Positions 15,498 through 23,540 of a DNA stretch of 64,000 bases are shown here, one piece after another. This DNA comes from Stieleria neptunia (GTDB lineage: Bacteria > Planctomycetota > Planctomycetia > Pirellulales > Pirellulaceae): the NCBI RefSeq assembly GCF_007754155.1, contig NZ_CP037423.1, positions 9,668,938-9,732,937 of the forward strand, read 5' to 3'. The notes beneath the pieces are model-generated. The model did no database searches. It was not told the origin of the DNA and saw nothing but the letters and a program-made list of their open reading frames with translations. The translations under genes were made by a program, and so were the position numbers. Position 1 is the stretch's first letter; the number at the start of each line of letters is the position of its first letter.

Positions 15498-17354
15498 TTA
15501 CTTGGCGACCATGTCACCGGGCACGTCGCCGACGGTGCCTTTGGTCGGTGCGGGCAACCCGCGCGGCTGGGAGAGTTCCGCGGCAAGTTGCAGCGTCTCG
15601 TCGCTCAATCGCCACGGCAGTTCCACCCAAAAGGTGCTGCCGCGTCCCAGTTCGCTTTCAAAACCGACTTCGCCGCCGAGCAGTTTGGCCAGTTCTTTGA
15701 CGATCGAGAGCCCCAGTCCGGTGCCGGCGAATTCGCGGGTCAGCCCTTCGCCGTCGAGCACTTTGCGGCTCTGTCGAAACTTTTGGAAAATCACCGATTG
15801 ATCCTCTTCGGCGATCCCCACGCCGGTGTCGATGATCATCAGACGGAACCGCCCGGTCGCAATCCCCCCGGACAGATCGACGACGCGGACCGTCACCATG
15901 CCGCCTTCGGGTGTGAATTTGATCGCGTTGGAAAGCAGGTTGTTGACGATCTGACCGAGCTTGTTGGGATCCTGAAACGCGGTCGGCAAATCGTCGGGGA
16001 CGTCGACGGTCAACGAGATGTCTTTTTCTTCCGAGAGCGATCCGATCATGTCGCACTGGGCGGTGACCAGGCGGCCGAGGTCGAATTCGTTCCGCCGGAC
16101 CTCCATTTTCCCCGCTTCGACCTTGGCCAGATCCAGGATGTCGTTGATCATTTCCAACAACAGCCGGCCGCTCTTTTGAATGTTCTGGGCGTAACGCCGC
16201 TGTTTGTCGGTCAACGAGTCGATCCCTTGCAAGACATCGGAGAACCCGATGATGCTGTTGAGCGGTGTGCGGAGCTCGTGACTCATGTTGGCCATGAAGT
16301 CGCTTTTGACGCGGTTGGCTTCATAGAGTTGCCAGTTCAACTGGGCCAACTGGTCAACCCGGCCGTCGAGTTCCGCGTTGATGATCTTTTCTTTTTCCTG
16401 GCTTTCCAACATCCCCCGCAACATTCGATTGAAGGCATCGGCAAGCTCGCGAAACTCATCCTCCGATTCGATCACCGCGCGCTGCGTGACGTCCCCATGG
16501 GTGATCGAATCGCTGACGTCGCGCAAGTGATACAGCGGTTCGAGGACCAGGTAGCGAATCAACGCGTGCAACATGTACAGCGTCGCGGCGACGATGAACA
16601 AGGCCAAGGCGACGACGATCGAGCTGATCCAGGTGGTTTGGTTCTCCGTGTCCTTGTAGGGCATGCTGACGCGGATCACGCGAAACGGCGCCAAACTGGC
16701 TTGTTCGATGGGGCTGCCCGATGTCGCCAACGCCGCCTTTTCGCCTTCGGGGGCATGGCAGGTGATGCACGTCAGTTTTGGGAAGACGGGGCGATAGTAA
16801 ATGTAGCGACCGTCGACCGGCCCGAGTTGCTGGTGCACCGGCAGCGTGCCGAGCCCGATCATGCTCATCGATTCGTTTTCGCCCAAGTCGATCGACTCGG
16901 AGATGTCCGGTTGCTGCTGGGCGATCCGCCGGGCCAGCTGGCTGCGAAACTGAGGCTCGAGCGTCTGCAGTCGTTTCCGCTCGGCGGGATCCTCCGGCGG
17001 CGAGATCGGGGGCAGGTTGGTGTAGGCCACCCGGTCTTCCAGCCCCAGAATTTCGAATTCGATGTCCTTGGCCAGCATTTCCGCCCGCAGGCCGGCGAGA
17101 ATCGGTTGGTTGGCAGCGATCGCCTCGGGGCTGCTGGTCTGGGCCCATTTGGCATCGCTGTGCAGTAGCATCAGCTCCGCATCGGCCAAGTCTTGGGCCC
17201 GCTGCTGTGTGGTCCGTTGGACCAAACGGTTGCCCAGCGTCTGCACGACCAAGAACGCGCCGCACATCAACAGCGTGAAGGCCGACCCGAAGAAGAGCAG
17301 GCACTTTCGCTCCAGGCTCATCGACGAAAACAGTCCTTGAACCAGGCGAAACAT
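15498..17354 (-). CDS. membrane sensor histidine kinase with periplasmic CXXCH motif
   Basis: The ATG at 17354 gives a 618-residue protein. A first membrane helix (about 19-40) and a second (about 243-263) enclose a periplasmic domain of about 200 residues of the Tll0287/DUF3365-like kind. That domain ends in TCITCHAPEG, a CXXCH c-type haem-binding motif at about 196-200. Then come HAMP (about 265-318), the HisKA dimerisation helix with phospho-acceptor His at about 359 (MSHELRTPLNSIIGF), and the HATPase domain with N-box NNLLSNAIKF and glycine boxes DTGVGIAEED and GTGLGLSIVKEL. It probably senses redox state, oxygen or nitric oxide through haem, which is inference. No response regulator is adjacent. 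The frame is open back to 17405, but MFRLV at 17354 better fits a cytoplasmic N-terminus before helix 1. Confidence 0.92.
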   Translation of the reverse strand: MFRLVQGLFSSMSLERKCLLFFGSAFTLLMCGAFLVVQTLGNRLVQRTTQQRAQDLADAELMLLHSDAKWAQTSSPEAIAANQPILAGLRAEMLAKDIEFEILGLEDRVAYTNLPPISPPEDPAERKRLQTLEPQFRSQLARRIAQQQPDISESIDLGENESMSMIGLGTLPVHQQLGPVDGRYIYYRPVFPKLTCITCHAPEGEKAALATSGSPIEQASLAPFRVIRVSMPYKDTENQTTWISSIVVALALFIVAATLYMLHALIRYLVLEPLYHLRDVSDSITHGDVTQRAVIESEDEFRELADAFNRMLRGMLESQEKEKIINAELDGRVDQLAQLNWQLYEANRVKSDFMANMSHELRTPLNSIIGFSDVLQGIDSLTDKQRRYAQNIQKSGRLLLEMINDILDLAKVEAGKMEVRRNEFDLGRLVTAQCDMIGSLSEEKDISLTVDVPDDLPTAFQDPNKLGQIVNNLLSNAIKFTPEGGMVTVRVVDLSGGIATGRFRLMIIDTGVGIAEEDQSVIFQKFRQSRKVLDGEGLTREFAGTGLGLSIVKELAKLLGGEVGFESELGRGSTFWVELPWRLSDETLQLAAELSQPRGLPAPTKGTVGDVPGDMVAK

Positions 17355-17684
17355 GATAGTTTGAATCGTTTGGAATGGGCGAATCGGGTGGGATTGGAAC
17401 GACACGACGCCGCGATGGTTGCAGCACGCGCCCCGACCGTTGTTCTACAGACCTTGGTTTTATCGCCTATGCTGAGGCTGTCGACAGACTGATTCCGACG
17501 TTCTCTTGGAGTGAGAACAAGAGCAATTTGCCCAGTTTATCTGCTTGTGACGCGATTTTGGGCGAATTAGCATGGTCGGTTCGCACATTCGCCGATTTCG
17601 GCGACGCATTGACCACTTTCCGAATTCTTCCCAAAACATCCGCGTGTCTCGTGCGGCACATCGGCCGCTGAGGAGCCCAAAACC
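17355..17684. promoter_or_regulatory. divergent intergenic region
   Basis: This 330-bp region between the histidine kinase (minus) and the SHD1 protein (plus) contains no gene and must carry both promoters. I see an inverted repeat GTTCTC(17500-17505)/GAGAAC(17513-17518) and a Shine-Dalgarno GAGGAG at 17670-17675, nine bases before the ATG at 17685. No clear -35/-10 pair can be asserted. Confidence 0.5.
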
Positions 17685-19559
17685 ATGAATCGAAAGGTCC
17701 GAAACGTATTTCAGTGGACCCTGGTCGTCTGCTTGACCGTGATGCTCGGCATCGGCCCTGCATCGGCCGGCGGCTTGTTAAAACGCCTCCGCGGAAACTC
17801 GTCTGATTCATGCGCAGAGATCTGCTGCCCGGAACCGGCTTGTGTTTCCCAGCCGATCTGCCCCGCTCCCGTGGTCAGCTGCTGCGATCCCGCACCAGTG
17901 ATCTGCTGCGACCCCGTTCCGACATGCGAACCGATCCCCTGCTCGCCGGTCGTTTCCGTCGATTGCTGCGAAAGCGCCGCGGCGCCCGCGGCCCACGAAA
18001 CCGCACCGATGAGTACCACCCCGGGCGATTCAGCCACCGACGAGGCACCGCCGGCCCCCGAGGCACCGGCCGAGCCCGAACCGCCAGCTGAACCTGAGGC
18101 ACCGGCCGAACCCGAGGCACCGGCCGAACCCGCTGCTCCGGAACCCGCGACTCCCGAGCCGGCTGCCACCGAACCCGAACCGCCGGCCGCCGACGCCCCG
18201 AAGACCACCGAAGCGGAAACCGGCGAGGCGGCGACCATGCCCGCCGAAAGCGAACCCGCCGTGGCCGAACCGAATCCGTTTGACAAGGCTCCCGAAACCC
18301 CGGCAACCGAACCCGAGCCGGCGGCAACGGAAGAACCCGCACCGGCCGACGGCGGACTCGATGACCTGTTCGGCGACGCGCCCGCTGCGGACGCCCCCGC
18401 CGACGCCGTACCGGCAGCCGAAGAACCGATGGACGACTTGTTCGGCGATCCGGCTCCGGCCGACGCGGCACCGGCAACGGAAGAACCCGCACCGGCCGAC
18501 GGCGGACTCGATGACCTGTTCGGCGACGCGCCCGCTGCGGACGCCCCCGCCGACGCCGCACCGGCAGCCGAAGAACCGATGGACGACCTGTTCGGCGATC
18601 CGGCTCCGGCCGACGCAGCCCCGGCAACCGAAGAACCCGCACCGGCCGACGGCGGACTCGATGACCTGTTCGGCGACGCGCCCGCTGCGGACGCCCCCGC
18701 CGACGCCGCACCGGCAGCCGAAGAACCGATGGACGACCTGTTCGGCGATCCAGCTCCGGCTGACGCGGCCCCGGCAACGGAAGAACCCGCACCGGCCGAC
18801 GGCGGACTCGATGATCTGTTCGGCGACGCGCCCGCTGCGGACGCCCCCGCGGACGCCGCACCGGCAGCCGAAGAAGCGATGGACGACCTGTTCGGCGATC
18901 CGGCTCCGGCTGACGCAGCCCCGGCAACCGAAGAACCCGCAGCGGCCGACGGCGGACTGGATGATCTGTTCGGCGACGCGCCCGCTGCGGACGCCCCCGC
19001 CGACGCCGCACCGGCAGCCGAAGAAGCGATGGACGACTTGTTCGGCGATCCGGCTCCGGCTACCGAAGAACCCGCAGCGGCCGACGGCGGACTGGATGAT
19101 CTGTTCGGTGACACAACCGAACCAGCAGCCGACACTTCCGAGGCGTCCTCGGCCACCGAGTCCCTGGACGACCTGTTCGGTGATCCGGGCGCCAGCGATG
19201 ACGCGCCGGCCAGCGAAGCGAAGCCGGCCGACGATGCAGCGGAGAACCTGGACGACCTGTTTGGAAAAATGCCCGCCGCCGAGGGTTCGCTGAGCGTTCA
19301 AGTCGTCTCCGTCGCCCCCGCCGTCGCGATCAACCCGCTGGATGAGACTCACGTGCGAACGTGGATCGACAACACGGGCAAGTATCAGGTCGAAGGTCGC
19401 TTGATCGAAATCAACAGCGAGAACGTCCGGTTGCTCAAATCCAACGGCCGAACCTGCACGGTCCCCGCCGGACGACTGTGCCCGGCCGATGAGTCGTACG
19501 TCGATTCGATCCGCGATGAAATCAAGCAATCGCGATTGCCCTTGCTGAGCAGCAAGTAG
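17685..19559 (+). CDS. secreted Ala/Pro/Glu-rich repeat protein with C-terminal SHD1 domain
   Basis: A 624-residue protein with a signal peptide (about 1-28, ending GPASA), then a Cys-rich segment (about 42-95, many CC pairs such as EICCPEPAC and VSCCDPAP). A Pro/Ala/Glu-rich stretch leads to five near-perfect 50-residue repeats (about 215-475), each with two LDDLFGD/MDDLFGD motifs separated by PAADAPADAAPAAEE-like spacers. Degenerate DDLFG motifs continue to about 530. The C-terminus (about 553-605) with RTWIDNTGKYQVEGRLIEI and TVPAGRL matches an SHD1 domain, a small SH3-like module frequent in planctomycete secreted proteins. It is probably a cell-envelope or extracellular protein; the role is unknown. 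It has a strong ribosome-binding site upstream and a strong terminator downstream. Confidence 0.9.
   Translation: MNRKVRNVFQWTLVVCLTVMLGIGPASAGGLLKRLRGNSSDSCAEICCPEPACVSQPICPAPVVSCCDPAPVICCDPVPTCEPIPCSPVVSVDCCESAAAPAAHETAPMSTTPGDSATDEAPPAPEAPAEPEPPAEPEAPAEPEAPAEPAAPEPATPEPAATEPEPPAADAPKTTEAETGEAATMPAESEPAVAEPNPFDKAPETPATEPEPAATEEPAPADGGLDDLFGDAPAADAPADAVPAAEEPMDDLFGDPAPADAAPATEEPAPADGGLDDLFGDAPAADAPADAAPAAEEPMDDLFGDPAPADAAPATEEPAPADGGLDDLFGDAPAADAPADAAPAAEEPMDDLFGDPAPADAAPATEEPAPADGGLDDLFGDAPAADAPADAAPAAEEAMDDLFGDPAPADAAPATEEPAAADGGLDDLFGDAPAADAPADAAPAAEEAMDDLFGDPAPATEEPAAADGGLDDLFGDTTEPAADTSEASSATESLDDLFGDPGASDDAPASEAKPADDAAENLDDLFGKMPAAEGSLSVQVVSVAPAVAINPLDETHVRTWIDNTGKYQVEGRLIEINSENVRLLKSNGRTCTVPAGRLCPADESYVDSIRDEIKQSRLPLLSSK
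18329..19110 (+). repeat. 150-bp coding tandem repeats
   Basis: GAAGAACCCGCACCGGCCGA and close variants recur at 18329, 18479, 18629, 18779 and 18929, exactly 150 bp (50 codons) apart. A shortened copy starts at 19064. Differences between copies are mostly single substitutions, so the array expanded recently. Confidence 0.92.
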
Positions 19560-19589
19560 CGTCCAAGCTTGACATCGTGAAACGATACG

Positions 19590-19627
19590 GCGAGCCTATC
19601 GCATCCGCGATGGGCTCGCTTTTTTTG
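19590..19627 (+). terminator. intrinsic terminator of the SHD1-protein gene
   Basis: GCGAGCCTATCGC (19590-19602) pairs with GCGATGGGCTCGC (19607-19619), a 13-bp stem with one T-G wobble and an ATCC loop. It is followed by TTTTTTT and lies 30 bp after the stop codon. Confidence 0.93.
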
Positions 19628-19678
19628 TTGATGGCCCCTTGATCAACAGGCCTCTTCGGCCCAGCTGCAAATGACGCC

Positions 19679-20200
19679 ATGACTGACACCGTTCGATTGA
19701 TGCATTACGACCCGCGCTGGCGGCAGGAGTTCGAGCAAACGCGGAGCGGGATTTTGCACAGTTGTCTCGGTTGGGTGATCGATGTTCAACACATCGGCAG
19801 CACCGCGATCGGCGGGATGATCGCCCGCCCGGTGCTGGATGTGGTCGCGGCGGTCCGCGACGACGATGATTCCCAACAAGCGATCGCCGAATCATCGGAC
19901 ATGATCGAGGGGCTGAATTTTCGACGCGTCACGACACCGATGTGGGCCGCCGAAGCGATCGTGCTTTGCAAGCCGCGGAGCGGAGATCCGACCCATCGCG
20001 TCTTTCTGACCTATTTGGATAGCCCGTTCTACCGCAGTTCGATTGCGGTCCGCGATGCCCTGCGTTCCGATCGCGAGCTTTCGCTGAGGTTCGAGGAAAC
20101 CAAGGTCACCCGCTGGCGTCAGGGAGCCGGAGAGCCACAGAAGTACGCCGACGACAAGTCCGTTTTCTTTGCCCATCTGATCGAACACCACGGGGGCTGA
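19679..20200 (+). CDS. GrpB family protein (UPF0157)
   Basis: A 173-residue cytoplasmic protein with the GrpB/UPF0157 signature: an N-terminal VRLMHYDPRWRQEFEQ, then VQHIGSTAIGGMIARPVLDV, in which the GS motif and Asp resemble the nucleotidyltransferase fold. HRVFLTYLDSPFYRSSIAVRD is the usual C-terminal half (often HRLHLV...RDYLR). The family is related to minimal nucleotidyltransferases; the substrate is not known. The length is normal. It starts 52 bp after the terminator of the previous gene and converges on yaaA, with 6 bp between the stop codons. Confidence 0.9.
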   Translation: MTDTVRLMHYDPRWRQEFEQTRSGILHSCLGWVIDVQHIGSTAIGGMIARPVLDVVAAVRDDDDSQQAIAESSDMIEGLNFRRVTTPMWAAEAIVLCKPRSGDPTHRVFLTYLDSPFYRSSIAVRDALRSDRELSLRFEETKVTRWRQGAGEPQKYADDKSVFFAHLIEHHGG

Positions 20201-20206
20201 ATTCCG

Positions 20207-20974
20207 TTACCCGCGCAAGAACACCGGTGCGGATTCGGTCGACGATTCGGAGTCGTAGCGATAACCGTCTTCGGCAAACTTCACCAGCTTGGCGGGCGTT
20301 TTGACTTTGTTTCGAATCACCCACGACGCCATCGTCCCCCGCGCCTTTTTGGCAAAGTAGCTGATCACACGATACTTGCCGTTGCTCTGATCCTTGAACA
20401 CCGGCGCAATGATTTCCGCCTGGACGCTTTTCTTTTGGATGCTGCGGAAGTATTCGTTCGATGCCAGATTCAACAGGTATCGCGAGTGAGACGCGGCCAG
20501 TTGCTCGTTGATCGATTGCGTGATCCGTGTCCCCCAAAACACGTACAGGTCCTTGCCACGACGTGTTTTCAGTGCCGTGCCCATCTCCAATCGGTACGCC
20601 AGCATGGCATCCAATGGCCGCAGCACACCGTAGAGTCCCGAGAGGATCCGCAGATGATCCTGGGCATATTGCAATTGTTTTTCCGTCAGCCGGTCTGCCT
20701 GCAGCCCCAGATAGACGTCTCCCTTGAACGCCAGGACTGCCGGCCGAGACGCTGCTTCGGGCATCGGGAGCTGCCAGTCCTGATAGCGCCCGTGATTCAG
20801 TTCGGCCAAATTGTCGCTGACCCCCATCAGCGTCTGGATCTGCTTGGGCGTCTTCTTTTTCAACAGCTCGACCAGCTTCTCGCTCTCGGCGATCCACTCG
20901 GGAGTCGTCCGCGCCGGGACCTTCGGTTGGGATTCATAGTCCAGTGTTTTGGCCGGTGAGAGAACGATCAGCAT
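20207..20974 (-). CDS. yaaA: YaaA family peroxide-stress protein
   Basis: With the ATG at 20974 the protein has 255 residues (E. coli YaaA has 258) and begins MLIVLSPAKTLDYES, the family signature. Other conserved pieces are FKGDVYLGLQAD, LRILSGLYGVLRPLD, YRLEMGT, LNLASNEYF, and ISYFAKKARGTMASWVI. YaaA limits damage from hydrogen peroxide by lowering free iron in E. coli and adopts a fold shared with some DNA-binding/glycosylase-like proteins. The open frame extends 96 nt upstream, but those residues are not part of the family. It is convergent with the GrpB gene and divergent from the SAM methyltransferase. Confidence 0.95.
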   Translation of the reverse strand: MLIVLSPAKTLDYESQPKVPARTTPEWIAESEKLVELLKKKTPKQIQTLMGVSDNLAELNHGRYQDWQLPMPEAASRPAVLAFKGDVYLGLQADRLTEKQLQYAQDHLRILSGLYGVLRPLDAMLAYRLEMGTALKTRRGKDLYVFWGTRITQSINEQLAASHSRYLLNLASNEYFRSIQKKSVQAEIIAPVFKDQSNGKYRVISYFAKKARGTMASWVIRNKVKTPAKLVKFAEDGYRYDSESSTESAPVFLRG

Positions 20975-21111
20975 GATGTCGATGGGAAGTGGTGTGGAGG
21001 GGAATTCACGCGGTGGCGGTCGACTGCGGTGGTAGACGGAGGATTGTAGAACGAGTAAAAGCCTTGCCAATCACCGAAGCGCTTTTCGTCTCACCCGTCC
21101 ATGGACACGCC

Positions 21112-21909
21112 GTGCAAGAACTCAACGAATCCATCTACGATCACCCGAAGTATTACGATCTGGTCTTCGGAGCCGATTGTGCCGCGGAAACCAAGTTCAT
21201 TCTCGGATGTGCGGCGCAGTATTCGAGCCGACCGGCGAAACGATTTTTCGAGCCGGCGTGCGGGACCGGGCGTTTGCTGTACTCCCTCGCCCGCCGGGGT
21301 CACGACGTCGATGGGTTGGACTTGAACCCCAAGGCGATCGAATTCTGCAACGCCAGGTTTGAGCGTCACGGGATGCCGCATCGCGCCTTCGTGGCGGACA
21401 TGTCGGATTTTAAGCTGCGAAAAAAAGCGGACGTCGCCTTCAACACCATCAACAGCTTTCGCCACCTGTCCAGCGAAGCGGCCGCCCGCGGGCACTTCGA
21501 GTCGATGGCCGATGCCGTCCGCGTCGGGGGACTGTATCTGCTGGGCGTGCACCTGACGCCGACCCAAGCGATCCCGAGCGAGGGGGAATCGTGGTCGGCG
21601 CGGCGCGGTCATCTGACGGTCAACACGCACATGTGGACCAATGCACGCGACCCCAAACGCCGCGTCGAACGGTTCGGCATTCGGTTTGACATCCACCGGC
21701 CATCAGGATCGGTACGGATCGTCGATGAACTGGTGCTGCGCAGTTACACGATGCGTCAGATGAAGGCGTTGATCGATCACAGCGGTTTGTGGGAGATCGT
21801 CGAAACGTTCGACTTTGGCTACGACCTGTCGGATCCGATCACCGTCGATGCGACGAGCGAAGATGTGGTTTATGTGCTGCGTCGCCGCCGCGCTCCGACG
21901 ACAGGATGA
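21112..21909 (+). CDS. class I SAM-dependent methyltransferase
   Basis: A 265-residue Rossmann-fold methyltransferase. Motif I is FFEPACGTGRLLYSLA (about 45-60), the ribose-binding acid is in DGLDLNPKAIEFC (about 67-79), and AFVADMSDF and FNTINSFRHL supply motifs II/III. It resembles the methyltransferase-25-type group. The substrate is unknown. I choose the GTG at 21112 (reading MQELNESIYDHPKYYDLVF), where similarity to typical members begins; the frame is open to 20989, but those residues are Arg/Val-rich and unlike the family. It is divergent from yaaA. Confidence 0.82.
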   Translation: MQELNESIYDHPKYYDLVFGADCAAETKFILGCAAQYSSRPAKRFFEPACGTGRLLYSLARRGHDVDGLDLNPKAIEFCNARFERHGMPHRAFVADMSDFKLRKKADVAFNTINSFRHLSSEAAARGHFESMADAVRVGGLYLLGVHLTPTQAIPSEGESWSARRGHLTVNTHMWTNARDPKRRVERFGIRFDIHRPSGSVRIVDELVLRSYTMRQMKALIDHSGLWEIVETFDFGYDLSDPITVDATSEDVVYVLRRRRAPTTG

Positions 21910-21960
21910 CAACGCGTTTCCGCCCGGATTCAAGGACTCAAAGCGCAAACAAACGACCTC

Positions 21961-22162
21961 GTTAGCGGAACGGCGCAAGCGGGCTGTCGATTTTGTGAGC
22001 CGCGACGCGTAAGCGGCCGGGCACTGCGACGCTGCCCGAGGCCTTACGGCCAGCGGCTCACCATGGACTCAGCAGATCCCGACTCAATCGACAGCCCGCG
22101 AGCCGCCCGGTGCCAGCTTGCCCCCTTGAAAGACCGGAGGGCTCGCGCCCTGCCGCTAAAAA
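21961..22162. repeat. dispersed repeat, third locus
   Basis: The segment begins TTAGCGGAACGGCGCAAGCG, contains GAGCCGCGACGCGTAAGCGG and GAGGCCTTACGGCCAGCGGC as in the 243-bp units at 6646-7618, and ends with CTCGCGCCCTGCCGCTAAAA. The inner ends GCGGGCTGTCGAT and ATCGACAGCCCGC are complementary, so the element as a whole is an imperfect palindrome. It lies between the methyltransferase and dehydrogenase genes, whose 3' ends face it. Confidence 0.8.
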
Positions 22163-22172
22163 GCGACGAGTC

Positions 22173-23147
22173 CTAATCCGATGCGGAACCGATCTCAAAG
22201 ACGACTTTGAACGAGTTCGGATTGACGGCCGACGCGAACGCGGGATTGACTTGGTCCAGCGAATAGCGATCGGTAATCAATCCGTCCACATCGACTTGGC
22301 CACCGGCCAGCGCGTCGAGCGCCGTGGCGAACGGACCGCATCGTGAACCGACGACGCTGATTTCGTCGATCACGATCGAGGCGAGAGACAGTTCATGCCG
22401 ATCGGCGACCGTCGTCTTGAGCACCACCGTCCCACGCGGCCGAACCAGGTGAATGGCCATCGGCAATCCGGTCGTCGATCCGGTGCAATCGACCACCACG
22501 TCGAATTTGTGATGCGGAAGCTCAACCGGATCCGTCGACGGGATCTGGACGACTTCGTATCCGCGATGTCCGAAACGCAGCAGTTTGACGCCATGTTTTC
22601 CGAACACGGTGATTCGGTCGGTAACCGATGAAAGCACTTGGGCCGACAGATAGCCCAATCGGCCGTCGCCCAGAATCGCGATTCGGTCGGTGGATTCGAT
22701 CGCAACCTGTTGCAAGATTTCAAAAGCGGCGGCGAGCGGTTCGGTGAACAGCGCCTGGTCGTCGGTGACGCCTTCGGGAACGACGTGCAAGTTATGCTCG
22801 GGAATCGCGACGGATTGGGCGAACGCCCCGTCGTGCCGATCGATTCCGATCACCGTCCGATGGGGACAATGTGTCGGTCGACCGGCCTGACAGGTCGGAC
22901 AGACGCGGCAATTGCAATTGATCTCGCCGACCACGCGACGCCCCGCATGGGTTCCCGCTTGGGCGATGCCGACAAATTCATGCCCCAAAATCCCGCGAAA
23001 CCCCATGTATCCCTGGGCGAGTTGCAAATCGGTTTCGCAAATCCCGGCTTGGAGAACCTGCACCAGCACTTCGCCTTCGGCCGGCGTCGGTTCGGCGTGC
23101 GACGCCTGGTAGTGAAGGCCGTCGGATTCGAGGGTGATGGCTCTCAT
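22173..23147 (-). CDS. zinc-dependent MDR-family alcohol dehydrogenase
   Basis: The 324-residue protein belongs to the medium-chain dehydrogenase/reductase superfamily. The catalytic-zinc ligands are Cys 37 (AGICETD), with His 56 and Glu 57 (GHEFVG). The structural-zinc cysteines form a CNCRVCPTCQ...C lobe at about 80-94. The nucleotide-binding motif is AILGDGRLGYLSAQ (GxGxxG at about 160-165), and TEPLAAAFE fits the family. It resembles threonine/glucose dehydrogenase-like members; the alcohol substrate is not known. The protein is a little short (324 against about 340-350). It begins 6 bp after the upstream zinc-ribbon gene, so the two are almost certainly one operon. Confidence 0.92.
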   Translation of the reverse strand: MRAITLESDGLHYQASHAEPTPAEGEVLVQVLQAGICETDLQLAQGYMGFRGILGHEFVGIAQAGTHAGRRVVGEINCNCRVCPTCQAGRPTHCPHRTVIGIDRHDGAFAQSVAIPEHNLHVVPEGVTDDQALFTEPLAAAFEILQQVAIESTDRIAILGDGRLGYLSAQVLSSVTDRITVFGKHGVKLLRFGHRGYEVVQIPSTDPVELPHHKFDVVVDCTGSTTGLPMAIHLVRPRGTVVLKTTVADRHELSLASIVIDEISVVGSRCGPFATALDALAGGQVDVDGLITDRYSLDQVNPAFASAVNPNSFKVVFEIGSASD

Positions 23148-23153
23148 GGGAAA

Positions 23154-23351
23154 TTACCCGCGTCCGCCTTCGCAGCAGGTTTCACAAATCGAATGGCAAC
23201 GTGAACACTGCAGTTTACCGCGTATTTCGATCAGCGTTTTGCCGCGACAGACCGGGCAAACGCCATGTCCGGCGGCTCCGCAGGTGACGTCGTCCGAACT
23301 TGACGACGATCCGTTTCTGGCGGCTAATGGGGTGGTGTTCTGAGCATCCAT
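23154..23351 (-). CDS. small zinc-ribbon protein (65 aa)
   Basis: The ATG at 23351 gives a 65-residue protein. It has a polar N-terminus (MDAQNTTPLAARNGSSSSSDD) and two treble-cysteine clusters, CPVCRGKTLIEIRGKLQCSRC and CETCCEGG, which should bind one or two zinc ions. The frame is open upstream to 23456, but the first part of that extension overlaps the opposite region upstream of the PQQ-like gene and looks random. It sits 6 bp upstream of the dehydrogenase gene and probably shares its transcript. A role as a metal-binding partner or regulator of that enzyme is possible but unproven. Confidence 0.75.
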   Translation of the reverse strand: MDAQNTTPLAARNGSSSSSDDVTCGAAGHGVCPVCRGKTLIEIRGKLQCSRCHSICETCCEGGRG

Positions 23352-23540
23352 CAATCCAACATCCTTCACGCATTTGATCGGTTGAACGAAACAGCTACCG
23401 CAGTCTATCCGCAACGGTGGAGAGCGTTCAACGGTGACCGGAAAATCAGAACACACGACGCGTCGAAAACGAACGAAGATCCGAACCTGCAGAACGAATC
23501 CCGCAGAACAACCAAGTCTGCGACGAGCGAGGAGCTTGAA

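Noticed and set aside
15495..17168. 557-codon plus-strand frame opposite the histidine kinase
   Set aside because: The minus strand carries all expected kinase motifs; the plus-strand translation has no recognisable domain.
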